Shown: one piece after another, positions 11,146 to 21,515 of the stretch
Position numbering within the stretch: position 1 is the first letter of the stretch
Layout: every line of letters begins with the position of its first letter
Made by a program: the position numbers and the translations under genes
Notes under the pieces: generated by a model
What the model was told of the DNA's origin: nothing
Database searches by the model: none
What the model saw: the letters and a program-made list of their open reading frames with translations, nothing else
DNA from: Agapetus fuscipes
Taxonomy: Eukaryota; Arthropoda; Insecta; Trichoptera; Glossosomatidae
Reading direction: 5' to 3'
Length of the DNA stretch: 64,000 nucleotides
Assembly: GCA_951799405.1 (NCBI GenBank)
Contig: OX637356.1
Span: 13,229,229 to 13,293,228 of the forward strand

Positions 11146-11607
11146 ACTCGTGTTATGTATGTATGTAGATAGCTTTATAATTTCGCCAACATGAAACCAT
11201 ACTTTTCTCGATAACTTTAAACTATTTTCAATTTGATCTTATTTATAATTTTACATAAATTAATTTGACCAAAATTACAAAATACGAAAATATTAAATTT
11301 CACTGCATTGTTCATTTAAACCTTACAATTTCCCAAAATGGGCGTTTGTGGAAGAGATTAAAATGGAGTTTGGAAAAGGGTCGAGTTGGAAATGAAAATT
11401 TATATTCATACATTTCGTTCCAATCATCGAAATGCGTTTTGGTTACGGTGGGTGGGGGTGTTTGGTATCCCATGCCAAAATACACAGAATTTTGTGAAGT
11501 TGACAGGATTCGTTTATATCCATTACAAATTTGTCTGAAAAAATAATTTATGATCAATAAAAAAAAGGTCAAGTACACAGATATTAAGATTGTTTTTATT
11601 ATACTCT
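11146..11607. other. no gene recognised
   Basis: Frames on both strands at 11265-11578 have no motif. One GC-rich patch (GGTGGGTGGGGGTG) sits at about 11447. Confidence 0.35.
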
Positions 11608-11970
11608 AAACTGTAACTCTGTCGCCATTCCGCTAGGGGTGGCCAGAGCCTCTGAAGAGCTGCCTCCATTTTTCCTATCCTTACATACCTCTTTCAATTC
11701 ATTCATATCCATCACATTTTTCATGCATTTTCTTCTTTTACGCTCGCTTTGTACATCCCATTCTTTCACAACCTTTACAATCTGATCACTCCATACTTTT
11801 TTCGGTCGTCACTTACCTCTTTTTCCTTTCACACTACCTCGGTGTACATACTTTGTCTGTTTATCATCATTCATTCTTTCCACATGCCCAAACTATCTCA
11901 TCACATTCTTTTGTACCTTAACTTTCACATCCTCTTTCAAGTTACATTCTTTCTACGCATGTTGGTTTCG
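11608..11970 (-). pseudogene. LINE ORF2 C-terminus, RTE-like family, decayed copy
   Basis: Minus-strand relative of the better copy at 29560-29868. It shares the 3' terminus (GGCGACAGAGTTACAGTTT) and the region coding GSGHP and the Lys/Arg-rich C-terminus, but the frames are broken. Like the other copies it lacks everything upstream of the C-terminal region, as expected for 5' truncation during target-primed reverse transcription. Confidence 0.65.
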
Positions 11971-12357
11971 ATATGTGTATGAAACGTGATCAATAAACTA
12001 AGTTTTTTTAAAGTTTTTTTTCTATACAAGACGTGTCAAAGTAAAAAGAAAAACAAATTTATTTGACTGTTAAAAAAAAACTAAAATATTGTTTACTTAA
12101 AGCCATGTTTACTTCAACACTCTAATGTTAGAGGATTATAATTTTGCAATTATAAATTCAACGACACATATGAAGTCACTGTTTTCCAACTTTTACGGCA
12201 TTGTTTAGAGGCTTATCCTAAGGAGTACCAATAATCGGGAAAATATTTCACGAACTCAGAAAACAACATTCAAAATACAAGCAAAATAAGAATTTGAATA
12301 CTTTCTGAAATGTATGAAAAATAAATCAATTGGTCCACTTTATAGATCGTTTTATTT
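11971..12357. other. no gene recognised
   Basis: AT-rich, with nothing supportable. Confidence 0.4.
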
Positions 12358-12440
12358 TAAGGGATCCTATGCGAGAGACTCTCCAGATTTCTGAAAATTG
12401 GGAGGTCTAAGTCACTTTTTGGAATGCTGCAAAGATGTGA
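12358..12440 (-). pseudogene. fragment of a LINE 3' end (same family as 31004-31340)
   Basis: GGGATCCTATGCGAGAGACT and the following GGTCTAAGTCACTTTTTGGAATG align with the corresponding minus-strand part of the LINE C-terminus at 31018-31095. Confidence 0.5.
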
Positions 12441-12483
12441 ATTTTGGTGAAGTGGAAAACATTTTCTAAGTTAAATGTTCTTC

Positions 12484-12972
12484 ACGCAACTAAGCTACAC
12501 ATGTAGTTTAACTTTTTTCCTCGTTATCCCCGAAGGGTTTTACATGTGGCAAGTACAGTCGAGCAATACCCGTTCCGTTTGTACACTTCCATCCGGGGAA
12601 ACTTATCACAGAACGCTCATGCAATGCTATAATTTATTTTAGCGGCGGAAGGCTTTCCCGATGGTCGTGATCCGACCCAGCAGTGATTCTAGATGTACCT
12701 TTTACAGGTAAGATGGCCAACCTTACGCCCACCACTTCAGTTGGGGACTTGGGGCTGAGTAAACCTTGCCGATATTTGGCTTTGGACACCGAAACGGGAA
12801 ATCATTTCTGACACTCTCGGTGGGGATCTAATCCTTGCTCTCTGTATAGAATGCAAGCATTCTTACCAGCTGAACTATCGACTGTACTTACGAGCTTGGT
12901 CGTTGCTACAAAGTGTCAATTCTCAAGCAAGACTCAGTTGCTGTAAGGCTGGATGGTCCTTTGATGAACTTT
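12484..12972 (-). mobile_element. composite SINE-B plus SINE-A
   Basis: On the minus strand a SINE-B 3' segment (12894-12972, through ACGACCAAGCTCGTAAG) runs directly into the tRNA-like head of SINE-A (GATAGTTCAGCTGGTAAG, about 12880). The rest of SINE-A follows to TGTGTAGCTTAGTTGCG. The same B-then-A junction occurs at 14713-14717 and 22740-22760. An R1 copy follows at 12990. Confidence 0.7.
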
Positions 12973-12989
12973 GATGCAACTTGAATTAT

Positions 12990-13300
12990 AGATTATTCTA
13001 ATCTAATCTAATCTAAGCTGCAAGGATATATACCATTTAAGATTTATATTAAATGAATTCCCACAAGCAGACATGTATAATTTCGCGCTAACACATGCTG
13101 CATGTGGACCTACATTATAAGAACCCATCTCAAATGAACATAAGCCCTGCAACTCTTGCCGTCCTTCCCTGAGACAGGGGTGACATTGGCAAAGTGAACC
13201 ATTTTTTCACAGTATGGGTGGTCAGCCGCATACCAACCTATAAGTCAAGGAACATACATGACAAATTACATTTTTAAAGCCATGGCCATAGGAAATACAT
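12990..13300 (-). repeat. R1 repeat, full length plus 5' extension
   Basis: The tail is AATCTAATCTAATCTAAGC. It includes GTCAAGGAACATACATGACA and the TTACATTTTTAAA extension shared with the copy at 2970-3010. Confidence 0.85.
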
Positions 13301-14430
13301 AGTAAATAATTAGATAGCAACTGAGCTAAATATTTCCCCTTTTTTCTCAAACATGCACCACCATTTTTTAGACTAAGACAGGCCTGTCCCGCCTCGATTA
13401 CAAAAAAATACTAAATCTGGCCGTCCACAATATTATGTTGGACACCCCAGCACTAAGAGTATTGTATTTTTTTCTATAATATATAAATAAACATAATGTT
13501 GTCATTAACAGTAGCAGTTTTTATTACTTTACCATTTTGGATGATTTTTTAACTGTTGCACTTCAGTGGTACGCCACTGATTTATAATTTCGTGAGTGGT
13601 ACGCGAAATTACAAGTTTGGGAACCACTGATTTAAATGCTTCAAATATTTAAAACAATTTAAAATGTGCAATGCGGGTGCAATTCATTACTGTAACGGAA
13701 AAAAAATAATACCATGATCCTTATACTCCTTATTTTGACTGTTATTTTTACATGGTAAAACATAGAAAAAAATTATTCAGGTCGGAAAAAAAGTAATGAA
13801 GGATTGCCAAAACTACTCGTTGCGTTTTTTTTGATCAGAAGTCCCAAAATTTCTACAGCAACGGGAGCATGTCTCTACCTACAAGATGACAAATAGTCTT
13901 CAAACAAAATTGCACATAATATGTACTGTAATTAAATGTAAATTAACTTTGAAAAAAAATGACCTGAATTTTCATATAAAAAGCGAAGAAAATTTTTCCC
14001 CAACCTATTAGATAAAACATAAACAAAAATGTTTACAATGAAAATATCGTTATTTTTCCAAATCACGCCCAAAAGCTTTATCAATTTCATTCAACTAATG
14101 ACGCAAAACGAAAAAACTCGGTGACCTTTCCGGAACAGAATACGGCATCGACATAAAAAACATCCCTTGTTTTGAATAAACAATGAAAAATAATCAGGCG
14201 TGAATGTCTGGGAGCACAATGAGCTGGGGTAAATAGCCCGAGACGGTTTGCGAGGCGAGCGGACGCTTTTGGAAGTGGTCCAAGGACCAGCGAGCTGTGG
14301 TGACCTCTAGCTAGGGCAAGTAATACCCTCAGCAGAAAAGCTAGGAGAATGAATTCATACGTGATGTTTTATTTATGTTAATGAATATTTTGTGTTTAAT
14401 ATAATTAATTGTGTATGCTGCTTAACTTAC
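13301..14430. other. no gene recognised; two GC-rich patches
   Basis: Bases 13550-13640 carry an imperfect inverted repeat around AGTGGTACGC, and the phrase TTGGGAACCACTGATT is typical of old DNA transposon remnants. Bases 14207-14335 are GC-rich without a frame I can support. Confidence 0.35.
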
Positions 14431-14484
14431 AGGTGCGGCTGACCACCCATGCTGTAGACAATGGTTCACTTTGCCAATGTCACC
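14431..14484 (+). repeat. R1 repeat, first half of a split copy
   Basis: Runs from GTGCGGCTGACCACCCATG to CCAATGTCACCC, then is interrupted by a SINE-B/SINE-A block. It resumes at 14983 with CCTGTTTCAGGGAAGG. Confidence 0.8.
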
Positions 14485-14713
14485 CGGTCCGTTGTTCAGT
14501 GGTAACACTTCGGACTCTGAATGGAAGATTGTGGGTTTTAATCCCGGCGGAACACAAAAAACATACCATTTATATTTTCAAATTTGCTCTTCGCTGGGTT
14601 GAAAAATTCATAAACCTTTACCAATGACCGGTCACCATAGATTCATCCAGCCTTACAGCAACTGGGTCTTGCTTGAGAATTGGCGCTTTGTAGCGACGAC
14701 GACCAAGCTCGTA
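14485..14713 (+). mobile_element. SINE-B half of composite SINE
   Basis: tRNA-like head CCGGTCCGTTGTTCAGTGG with CACTTCGGACTC and a B-box-like region. The body (ATTTGCTCTTCGCTGGGTTG) and GCGACGACGACCAAGCTCGT follow. It joins directly to SINE-A. Confidence 0.8.
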
Positions 14714-14716
14714 ACA

Positions 14717-14982
14717 AGGTTGATAGCTCAATCGGTAAGATGCTTGCATTCCATGCCGAGAGCAAGGGTTCGATCTCAAGGTTTACTCAGCCTTCACAAG
14801 AAATGAGAACCAGCCCCCCCCGGGAGCTGGGAAACCCCCACTTCAACTGAAAGTGGATGGTGTGAGGCTGGCCTCCTTACCTGTAAAAATAAAAAAGGTC
14901 CCAAATCGCCATATGCGACCCCTTCGGGGATAGCGCAGGCAAGAAGTTACACTATATGTGTAGCTTAGTTGCAAAAAAAAAT
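14717..14982 (+). mobile_element. SINE-A half of composite SINE
   Basis: A-box-like GATAGCTCAATCGGTAAG and B-box-like GGGTTCGATCTC start the copy. The usual body and GTAGCTTAGTTGC follow, ending in an A-run where R1 resumes. Confidence 0.8.
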
Positions 14983-15105
14983 CCTGTTTCAGGGAAGGTC
15001 GGCAGGAGTTGCAGGGTGTACTCGTATGTTTTTTTGAGATTTGGATTTTATGTTGTAAGTCTACATGCGAACGTCTGCTTGTGAGAATGCATATAATGTG
15101 AATCC
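14983..15105 (+). repeat. R1 repeat, second half of a split copy
   Basis: Continues the copy interrupted at 14484. It is internally deleted and lacks the TAGAT tail, running instead into a LINE fragment. Confidence 0.75.
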
Positions 15106-15109
15106 CCAA

Positions 15110-15206
15110 AGAATGAATTGAAAGAGGTATGTAAGGATAGGAAGAAATGGAAGCAGCTGTACAAAGGCTCTGGCCACCCCTATAAGGAATGGTGACAGAG
15201 TTACAG
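15110..15206 (+). pseudogene. RTE-like LINE 3' terminal fragment
   Basis: Encodes the last residues of the C-terminus (ELKEVCKDRKKWKQL-type, CRGSGHP region) and ends GGTGACAGAGTTACAGT, the terminus shared with 29560-29868. Confidence 0.65.
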
Positions 15207-15209
15207 TCA

Positions 15210-15689
15210 CTCGATTTCTATAATTTCATAAATAAAACAAGAAATACAAACGATTGCCCACATCACAGCAAATTTGATAGTTTATATTCGTTGTCTGTAC
15301 CACAAAAATGTAAAAAAATACATTCTAAGTCAACCATTTTGTATTCCAAAAAGTGTACGGAAACTAGAACAGCACCTCAAGTGACCGTTTTTGTTTAAAT
15401 GCATTTTTGGGAAAACCTTAGGTTTGCGTTGTAACGGAGAGTAATCCATTTTCCGTCTGGTTTTCTTGGCTCGCTTGAAGGCGGGTTCGCTCAGCCGATG
15501 TGGATTTATCTTGCATTATGTTGGTATAATCAAATTTATAACGCGCGGCCTTCTGCCTTTGCCAAATTAGTCGCGAATTCATGACCTGTCTTATGGGCGA
15601 TAATTTCAATTCATGGTTGCTTGAAAATTTATAATTGTTAGCTGTTTTTGTTTTTTTTCTTTAGACACAGGAATTTGAACAAATATAAG
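15210..15689. other. no gene recognised
   Basis: The 63-residue minus frame at 15418-15609 sits in a GC-richer patch and has an ATG, but I recognise no family. It could be a decayed exon. Confidence 0.3.
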
Positions 15690-15792
15690 TACAATCATTA
15701 AGATACCTAACATCTGTAGTCTTTACAGACTATCACAGACACTTGCACTGACCAACTCACACAGACACACAATTACACATTAACAACAGTAT
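15690..15792 (-). repeat. fragment of the 18121/52733 LTR family
   Basis: Shares TACAATCATTAAGATACCTA-type sequence, the ACTCACACAGACACACAATTA block and ACACATTAACAACA with LTR-like copies at 18121-18492, 30550-30955 and 52733-53341. Confidence 0.5.
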
Positions 15793-15879
15793 TCAAAACA
15801 ACTCTCCCATACTTTAATTACTATCGTATTTCAAATTAATCTCGAATAACAATTTTAGGCTTACACGGCCAGCTGATGA

Positions 15880-16154
15880 TGCTGGAGAAATGTTTTCCAG
15901 GATCTGTTGCCGTGCTTTATGGGATCTGGGGCTTCCGGACATTTTGCCCATGTCTACGATAGGCTTTTTCAACGTGAAGTATGATGATGAAGATGATCTT
16001 GATGAAATGTACGTTATTTGATTTAGATATCTAAACATCATCTTCATCATCATACTTCACGCTGAAGAAGCCCATTGTAGACATGGGCAAAACGTCCGGA
16101 AGCTCCAGTTCCCATAGACCATGGAAACAGATCCCGGAAAACATCTCTCCAGCA
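15880..16154. repeat. long imperfect inverted repeat (foldback element)
   Basis: Arms of about 118 bases (15880-15997 and 16036-16154) are near reverse complements around a loop of about 40 bases. Matching blocks include CTTCCGGACATTTTGCCCAT, ATGTCTAC and GTGAAGTATGATGATGAAGA. A piece of the left end recurs at 55091-55140. Confidence 0.75.
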
Positions 16155-16169
16155 AAATTCATCTCATTT

Positions 16170-16580
16170 ATTAACAAAACGCAATAATTATAATTCATAC
16201 CAAAAATTTCATGCCATCATGAAATGAAATAAAATAAAAACCTTACGACTTCTGGCAAGATAATATATTTAAATTTCCTCCGACAACAAACATCCCGGCG
16301 TGTAAAGTACACACATATGATACGTAAAGCCCGAGTAATACGTACTCCCATAAAACGTGTTCTGCGTAATTTTTCTTTCATTTCGCGTCATAAAAGGGAA
16401 AATTGCGCACATTTACCGCTCATGTGGAGAAAGGGAATTTCGTCATCGGCATCCCCGCCACCAACACGGGTAAAACATTTTTTTCTGCCAGCGAAGACCA
16501 TCGTAAAAATTTGTTCAGTATATAAAGTACAGTTAAAAACTTGTTGCCAAATTACGTCTTGTTAGATAACACGATTGGTT
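16170..16580. other. no gene recognised
   Basis: The 82-residue frame at 16317-16565 has no recognisable motif, and I do not call it. Confidence 0.35.
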
Positions 16581-16584
16581 TTAT

Positions 16585-16833
16585 CTTATCTAATCTAATC
16601 TAAGCTGCAAGGATATATATCATTTAAGATTTATATTAAATGCATTCCCACAAGCAGACATGTATAATTTCGCGCTAACACATGCCGCATGTGGACCTAC
16701 ATTATAAAAACCCAATCTCAAATTAACATAATCCCTACAACTCTTCCCTGAAACAGGGGTCACATTGGCAAAGTGAACCATTTTTTACAGTTTGGGTGGT
16801 CAGCCGCATTCCAAACTATAAGTCAAGGAACAA
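16585..16833 (-). repeat. R1 repeat, near full length
   Basis: The tail is ATCTAATCTAATCTAAGCTG, and it ends at CTATAAGTCAAGGAAC. It is missing a short stretch next to CTCTTCCCTGAAACAGG. Confidence 0.85.
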
Positions 16834-16929
16834 TTATGTTTTTTTTTATTTTCTTTGGAAATTAGTTTCACACGTTTTTAACAATTTTCTTGGATGTTTT
16901 GTTGTGATATTTAGATGTATATTGCATAT

Positions 16930-17013
16930 AATCTTTAATCTGAGTTGCAAACACAGATTCAAATTTAAAAATTATCTTACATAAATGCATGCCCACAAAC
17001 AGACACGTGTAAG
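16930..17013 (-). repeat. R1 repeat, 3' fragment
   Basis: TAATCTGAGTTGCAAACA followed by AAATGCATGCCCACAAACAG and ACACGTGTAAG. It continues into sequence resembling a Penelope-type 3' end (GGGAACGAAACGTCG on the minus strand, about 17085). Confidence 0.6.
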
Positions 17014-18000
17014 ATGAGATAGTTTTCCTCAGATTAGACCATGCTCTATTTGCAGCAGTGATTTTGTCTGCCGACGCGACGTTTCGTTCCCTAGAGCGGG
17101 GAACATTTTCAAGACGTTCTTTGCAATAAGTGTCCATAAAAAATATTGATTTGAAAGAGACTATTCCTTGAATTTCAAAAAATAACAAAGAAAAAAACCT
17201 TAAACTATAGAAATGGCTGTAAAAATCAGTTCACTCCATTCTTTCTGTGGTCCTTTTCTTTCATCCTTACCTTTGACAGTTTTTTTAAGGTACAACAGTC
17301 TTTTAAAAGTCATTGATAGTCTTTTATTTCTAAATACCTATACTATCTCATGGTACTTCTTAGTACTTTCACTTTCGTATTCCCGTTTGTATCACACTCA
17401 TTCATATCTCAATAACTTTGAATTTAATCATTAATTAATCTCACCAGTCATTCCTCTCAATTTAGCCATTTCTATCTTACACATTTTCCTTATTTCTCTT
17501 TCATTCGCCGTATATCTCTCACTTCCACACGCCAGAAAGAAAAACAGTAAAAGTATAACCGTGTTATATCAATTTGCCAGTACGGTCCAAGCCGTTGTCG
17601 GTTGAATGAAGGATTCACGCGGCGTGTTCCACTGGCATTTTAATGCGCGAGCCTGCCTAGCACGGTGCAGGACGAGAGTGGCGCCATAATCATAATACAT
17701 TAATGTCAACCAGCGCCTAGAAGATCTCCCTAACATCTTACAACTTGAGTTTCACTGTTTCACCAGATTCTGTGGAAAAAAGAATGTGTGACATGTCGTA
17801 GCTCCAATAACCATTTTATTCTGTGGGGGATTTTAAGATTTTTCCTCATTTTCAAGAATCATGTCATTTAAGCCATGATTTTGGCTTCTAGATCTAGCAC
17901 GTCCTTTTTTAGGTTTCATTTTTGTTGTTAAAATATTGAGGATAAAAGTAAAAAGAAGCTCTTTTACATAAATTTATGTTCACACATTTTAGTACACAAC
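17014..18000. other. no gene recognised
   Basis: Contains the possible Penelope-like hairpin sequence at 17060-17110 and a GC-rich patch at 17580-17720 without a frame. The Ser/Leu-rich frame at 17213-17434 reflects T-rich DNA. Confidence 0.35.
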
Positions 18001-18093
18001 GCTCGAGCGCTTTCGATTGTTATCCACCTTTAGTCCATTTGTCAAGAGTTTGACTCTGGGCGATGATTGGATAACAGCCAAAAGCGCTCGAGC
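18001..18093. repeat. inverted repeat, 25-bp arms
   Basis: GCTCGAGCGCTTTCGATTGT and its continuation (18001-18025) pair with 18069-18093 (ending AAAAGCGCTCGAGC) with few mismatches. Confidence 0.7.
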
Positions 18094-18120
18094 ATTACAA
18101 AAAGGTTGATGATATATATA

Positions 18121-18492
18121 TGTTTTTTAAATGTGATATTTTAAGGGTTCAATATAATAAGAGCTTCGGTTATTTATTATGCACAATTTATTTCAGATAC
18201 GTATCAAATTCGGTTCGTACAAAGAGTTGCTTTTGAATTGTAAATCTCGACAGCTTCAATACTAGTCTGGCTACAGAGCATCTTGGTCTCTACATATAGG
18301 TGAGAGTATGGTTTATTCTCGAAACATTGAGAACGGGCAAATGCAAGATTTCACCTGAACATTTTATTTAGAATATTTGAGTAAACACTCACGCAATATC
18401 GAACAAGTACAAATACAATTATTTAAGTACCTTCATCTAGAGATTTCACAGACTCACGCAGATGCAACTCATACAATTACACATTCACAACA
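18121..18492 (-). mobile_element. probable solo LTR, minus orientation
   Basis: Bounded by TG at 18121 and CA at 18492, and homologous to 52733-53341. Its minus-strand 3' end (GAACCCTTAAAATATCAC) resembles the ends of the other LTRs here. No clean target duplication is visible. Confidence 0.4.
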
Positions 18493-18977
18493 ATATCAAT
18501 TGAAATTATTGTAAAACATCTTAAAACACCTTATTTTGTTAAGAAACTGGGAATGAAAAATATGAAAAATTACAATCAGTTGTGTAAAATACGAACAAAA
18601 TAAATTTACGATGTACCTAAAATAATATCCCCTTATTTAAGCATTATCCAGAATAAGTCTTTTGTGACCTGTTTATGCAGCTCGAGCCAAAAGTCCAGGG
18701 TCTCTTGTGGAGCGCTATTTAGTATCGCAGTGCCATCAAATCGTTTACGTTTTCTGGCACAGCTCGCTTTGCAATTTAAGGCTACAACTACAAAAGGCAA
18801 CACAAAAGTAATGCGGAATATTTATGATGCAAAAAAGGTAGTTAAAAGTAAGTTGCGAGGTTCATTGTGAATATTGCATGAAAAGATATTAAAACATGAT
18901 CTGGAATAAAAATAAATCTAAATATATTTAAATGAATAAAGAGATGTCTTTTAGGGTTTGTGGTTCGCTAACGCTAC
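18493..18977. other. no gene recognised
   Basis: The 68-residue frame at 18664-18870 has no motif I recognise. Confidence 0.35.
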
Positions 18978-19258
18978 GCTACTAGCTACATATATAGTGT
19001 AATTTTGTATCCCCAAAGGAGTTGCATGTGGCGGGTGGAATCTATTTATTTTTATAGGTAAGGAGACCGGTTTAGCGCCAACCGTTTCAGTTAAAGTAGA
19101 GGTTTCTCAGATCCCAAGGAGGCTGTACTTATTTCATGTGAAGGCTGCGACAAATTTGTCGGTATTTTATATTGGGTTTGAAATAAACACCGAAATGGGA
19201 AATTATTCCTGACACCCTCGGTGAGATTTGAACCCGAGCTCTCGGCATGGAATGTAAG
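18978..19258 (-). repeat. SINE-A, nearly complete
   Basis: Minus-strand copy including the B-box side (GGTTCAAATCTCACCGAGG) and the body through GTAGCTAGTAGCG. The tRNA A-box end is lost at an R1 copy beginning at 19258. Confidence 0.75.
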
Positions 19259-19551
19259 TAGCAAAGATATATTTTCATTAAAAAAAAAAATTAAATGCAT
19301 GCCCACAAACAGACACGTAACGAGCTCGTTACTGGGCCAATACGGTGTGAAGCTGACACGAAGAAGAAGAAGAACAGACACGTGTAAGTTTGCTCTTACA
19401 AATGCCGCATTTGGACTTACAATATAAAAATCCAATCTCAAATGAACATAAGCCCTCCAATTCCTACAACCTTTCCCTGAAACAGGGTGGCATTGGTAAA
19501 AATAAACCAAGTGTAGGTCAACCTCATACTAACCTATTAGTCGAGGAACTG
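19258..19551 (-). repeat. R1 repeat with a small insertion
   Basis: Near full-length R1 ending at TTAGTCGAGGAAC. It is split by a 54-bp insertion flanked by an 11-bp duplication. Confidence 0.8.
19319..19372 (+). mobile_element. 54-bp truncated retroelement insertion with 11-bp TSD
   Basis: AACAGACACGT occurs at 19308-19318 and again at 19373-19383. The insert ends in an (AAG)n tail, as expected for a severely 5'-truncated SINE or LINE copy. The family is not identified. Confidence 0.7.
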
Positions 19552-19617
19552 TCTATATATATGTGTATATCTGTATAATATGTTTCCAATATTTAAAGCA
19601 AAGTGAGTGAAAGTAAG

Positions 19618-19712
19618 TGTAATCTAAATCTAAATCTAAGCTGCAAAGATATATATTATATCATTAAAGGCATAATATTAAGCGCATTCCCACAAACAGA
19701 CATGTATAATAA
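19618..19712 (-). repeat. R1 repeat, 3' fragment
   Basis: The tail AATCTAAATCTAAATCTAAG, then GCATTCCCACAAACAGACAT. It breaks off before the middle of R1. Confidence 0.7.
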
Positions 19713-20085
19713 GTCATGCTTTAAAAAGCTACATTTACAGTGCCACTTCAGTCTGCCACCGTACACATTCTGGTCCTCATAAAATTCAAACGAATGTGTG
19801 AAAAATTAAGCGCATTTCACGTTTTAGGTTTATAACATTATTGTTGGGGCAGAAATAAAATCCTGCGAGACCTCAGTGACCGCATTCAATTCTGTGTACT
19901 CTCCACTCTTTTACACCCACCATAAAATTCGTGTCAATCTTGCAAACATTTCGCCGACACGAGCTTTTTATTCTGGTGGATTTACCCCTTTATTTGGAAT
20001 GTACGGATAAAAGTAATAAAATTGTTATTTAATGTAAAATGTATTGAAATTTAAAATGAATATATGAATATTTTTTAATAGGTAG

Positions 20086-21006
20086 TGTTATGTAAATTGC
20101 AAATACATAATATGTAATATATATATATATATATATTATAAATATTTAGGTAGGTAGATATTGTAATGTTTTCGGGTTCGGAAAGTCTCTAAATTAAAAC
20201 ATACAGGTCTTCTTTGAGGACCTTTATTTATTTTTACAATTTATATTTATTTTTAACATTTTTAGTAACTCAAATTTATTTTCACAGTTCAGTATCGCTT
20301 ACACTCTTCAATCAAAGGCAACTATCTCACTGTCTTAGTGCACTCAACTTCGCTCCCTAGACACCGCAGTGACAGATGTCTGCAGGAGCCAATTTTGCCA
20401 GTACACTCGCGAACATTCCACCAACTTCAAGAGCACAAAAGGATCATTCAATTTCCAGACTTTTCAGGGCCACAATCATTGCCACCCACGGCGCACACCT
20501 ACACTAATCCACCTCTGACATAACACTAAAATAAACACAAATACCCACGATGCACACCTACACTAATCCACTATTTACATTACAATATAATATTTGTAGC
20601 TGATGGGAGCTGTTTATAAGTAAGATTAATTATTATAAGTACCTAGGGTAAAGAGATATTATAAGAAAGTAATAGCAATCATCACCATTATGTACTCGAA
20701 GCTTTTGGATGACCGTTTTCTCGAAGGTTCCAGCAAAATTGGCTTCTAGTAACTACTATCGCTGGAGTATTAAAAGCCGCGACGGCTTGCAGGGGACAGT
20801 CTTCATACGACACTCTACTTTTAAACACAAAAGACAGTATAAGTGAACGCAAACCATCTGTGAAATAAATGTAAATTGCTAAATAAATGTAAAAGTGTAC
20901 AAAATAAATATAACTGCAAAAATAAGTCTAAGTGTAAAATAAAGATCCTGTAAAGAAGACCAGTTTTTTAATTTGAAGACTATTTGAGCCCTAAAAAAAG
21001 GTAACA
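20086..21006 (+). mobile_element. solo LTR (Gypsy-type) carrying a nested LTR
   Basis: Starts TGTTATGTAAATTGC, like the LTR of the intact element at 42481. It ends GAAGACCAGTTTTTTAATTT, then TTGAGCCCTAA, then GGTAACA, again like that LTR. Removing the nested LTR leaves about 494 bases. The flanks GTAG and ATAG match at three of four positions, suggesting a decayed 4-bp duplication. A second LTR is nested at 20162-20584. Confidence 0.65.
20162..20584 (-). mobile_element. solo LTR nested in another LTR, perfect 4-bp TSD
   Basis: Plus-strand ends are TGTAATG and CATTACA, so TG...CA on both strands. ATAT flanks it at 20158-20161 and 20585-20588. Read on the minus strand it resembles 23043-23420 (AATGATCCTTTTGTGCTC, GCCTTTGATT, CTGAACTGTGAAAATAAAT). 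It contains a short direct duplication around GTGGATTAGTGTAGGTGTGC. Confidence 0.75.
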
Positions 21007-21255
21007 ATAGATTTGTGAAGAGAAATGCAATTCACAAACCTATTTTGCCTGGTCGGATGTCTTCATGCGAAAGCAGAAGCTTGTGTACATACAATGACAT
21101 ATGTTAAACCAGGGTCAAAGTTATTGTCAAAGGGCCAAGAGTGATTCGAATCAGCATTATTCTGTACCACATACTCTAGTTAAGCTTGTAAGTATACGCT
21201 TATATATGCTGAATCTATACGTAAAAAAATAAATAATAAATTTATGAATGATCTG

Positions 21256-21350
21256 TGGCCCTGCAACTATTGTCTAGTTTCCTTGAAAAAGGGCAAAGTG
21301 AACATATTTTTTTTAATTAAACGGTAAATCTAATACCAACTTTTCAGGCA
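21256..21350 (-). repeat. R1 repeat, diverged 5' half
   Basis: GGCCCTGCAACTATTGTC, GGGCAAAGTGAACATATTTT and CTAATACCAACTTTTCAGGC keep the R1 order with deletions. A LINE fragment follows. Confidence 0.55.
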
Positions 21351-21355
21351 AGCAA

Positions 21356-21515
21356 TCCGGTTTTATTCAAAGCCAACATCAATCGCCACTTCCTTGCAGC
21401 GCCTCAGGACAGAAGCAACACCTCTGCGGCACCCTTCCAGGGTTACATAGACCCCCAAGACTTTCAAGAATTGGCAGCCTCCCGCACAGAATTCCTTAAA
21501 GAAAAAGTAATGTAA
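21356..21515 (+). pseudogene. LINE ORF2 C-terminal fragment
   Basis: Encodes VLFKANINRHFLAAPQDRSN, then TSAAPFQGYIDPQDFQEL and a stop (TAA at about 21512). It is the same LINE family as the minus-strand copy at 31004-31340, which has nearly the same residues. This is the terminal part of the protein; the upstream reverse transcriptase is absent. Confidence 0.65.

Noticed and set aside
20118..20140. (TA)n run as an origin or regulatory element
   Set aside because: Simple microsatellite inside an LTR; no further evidence.
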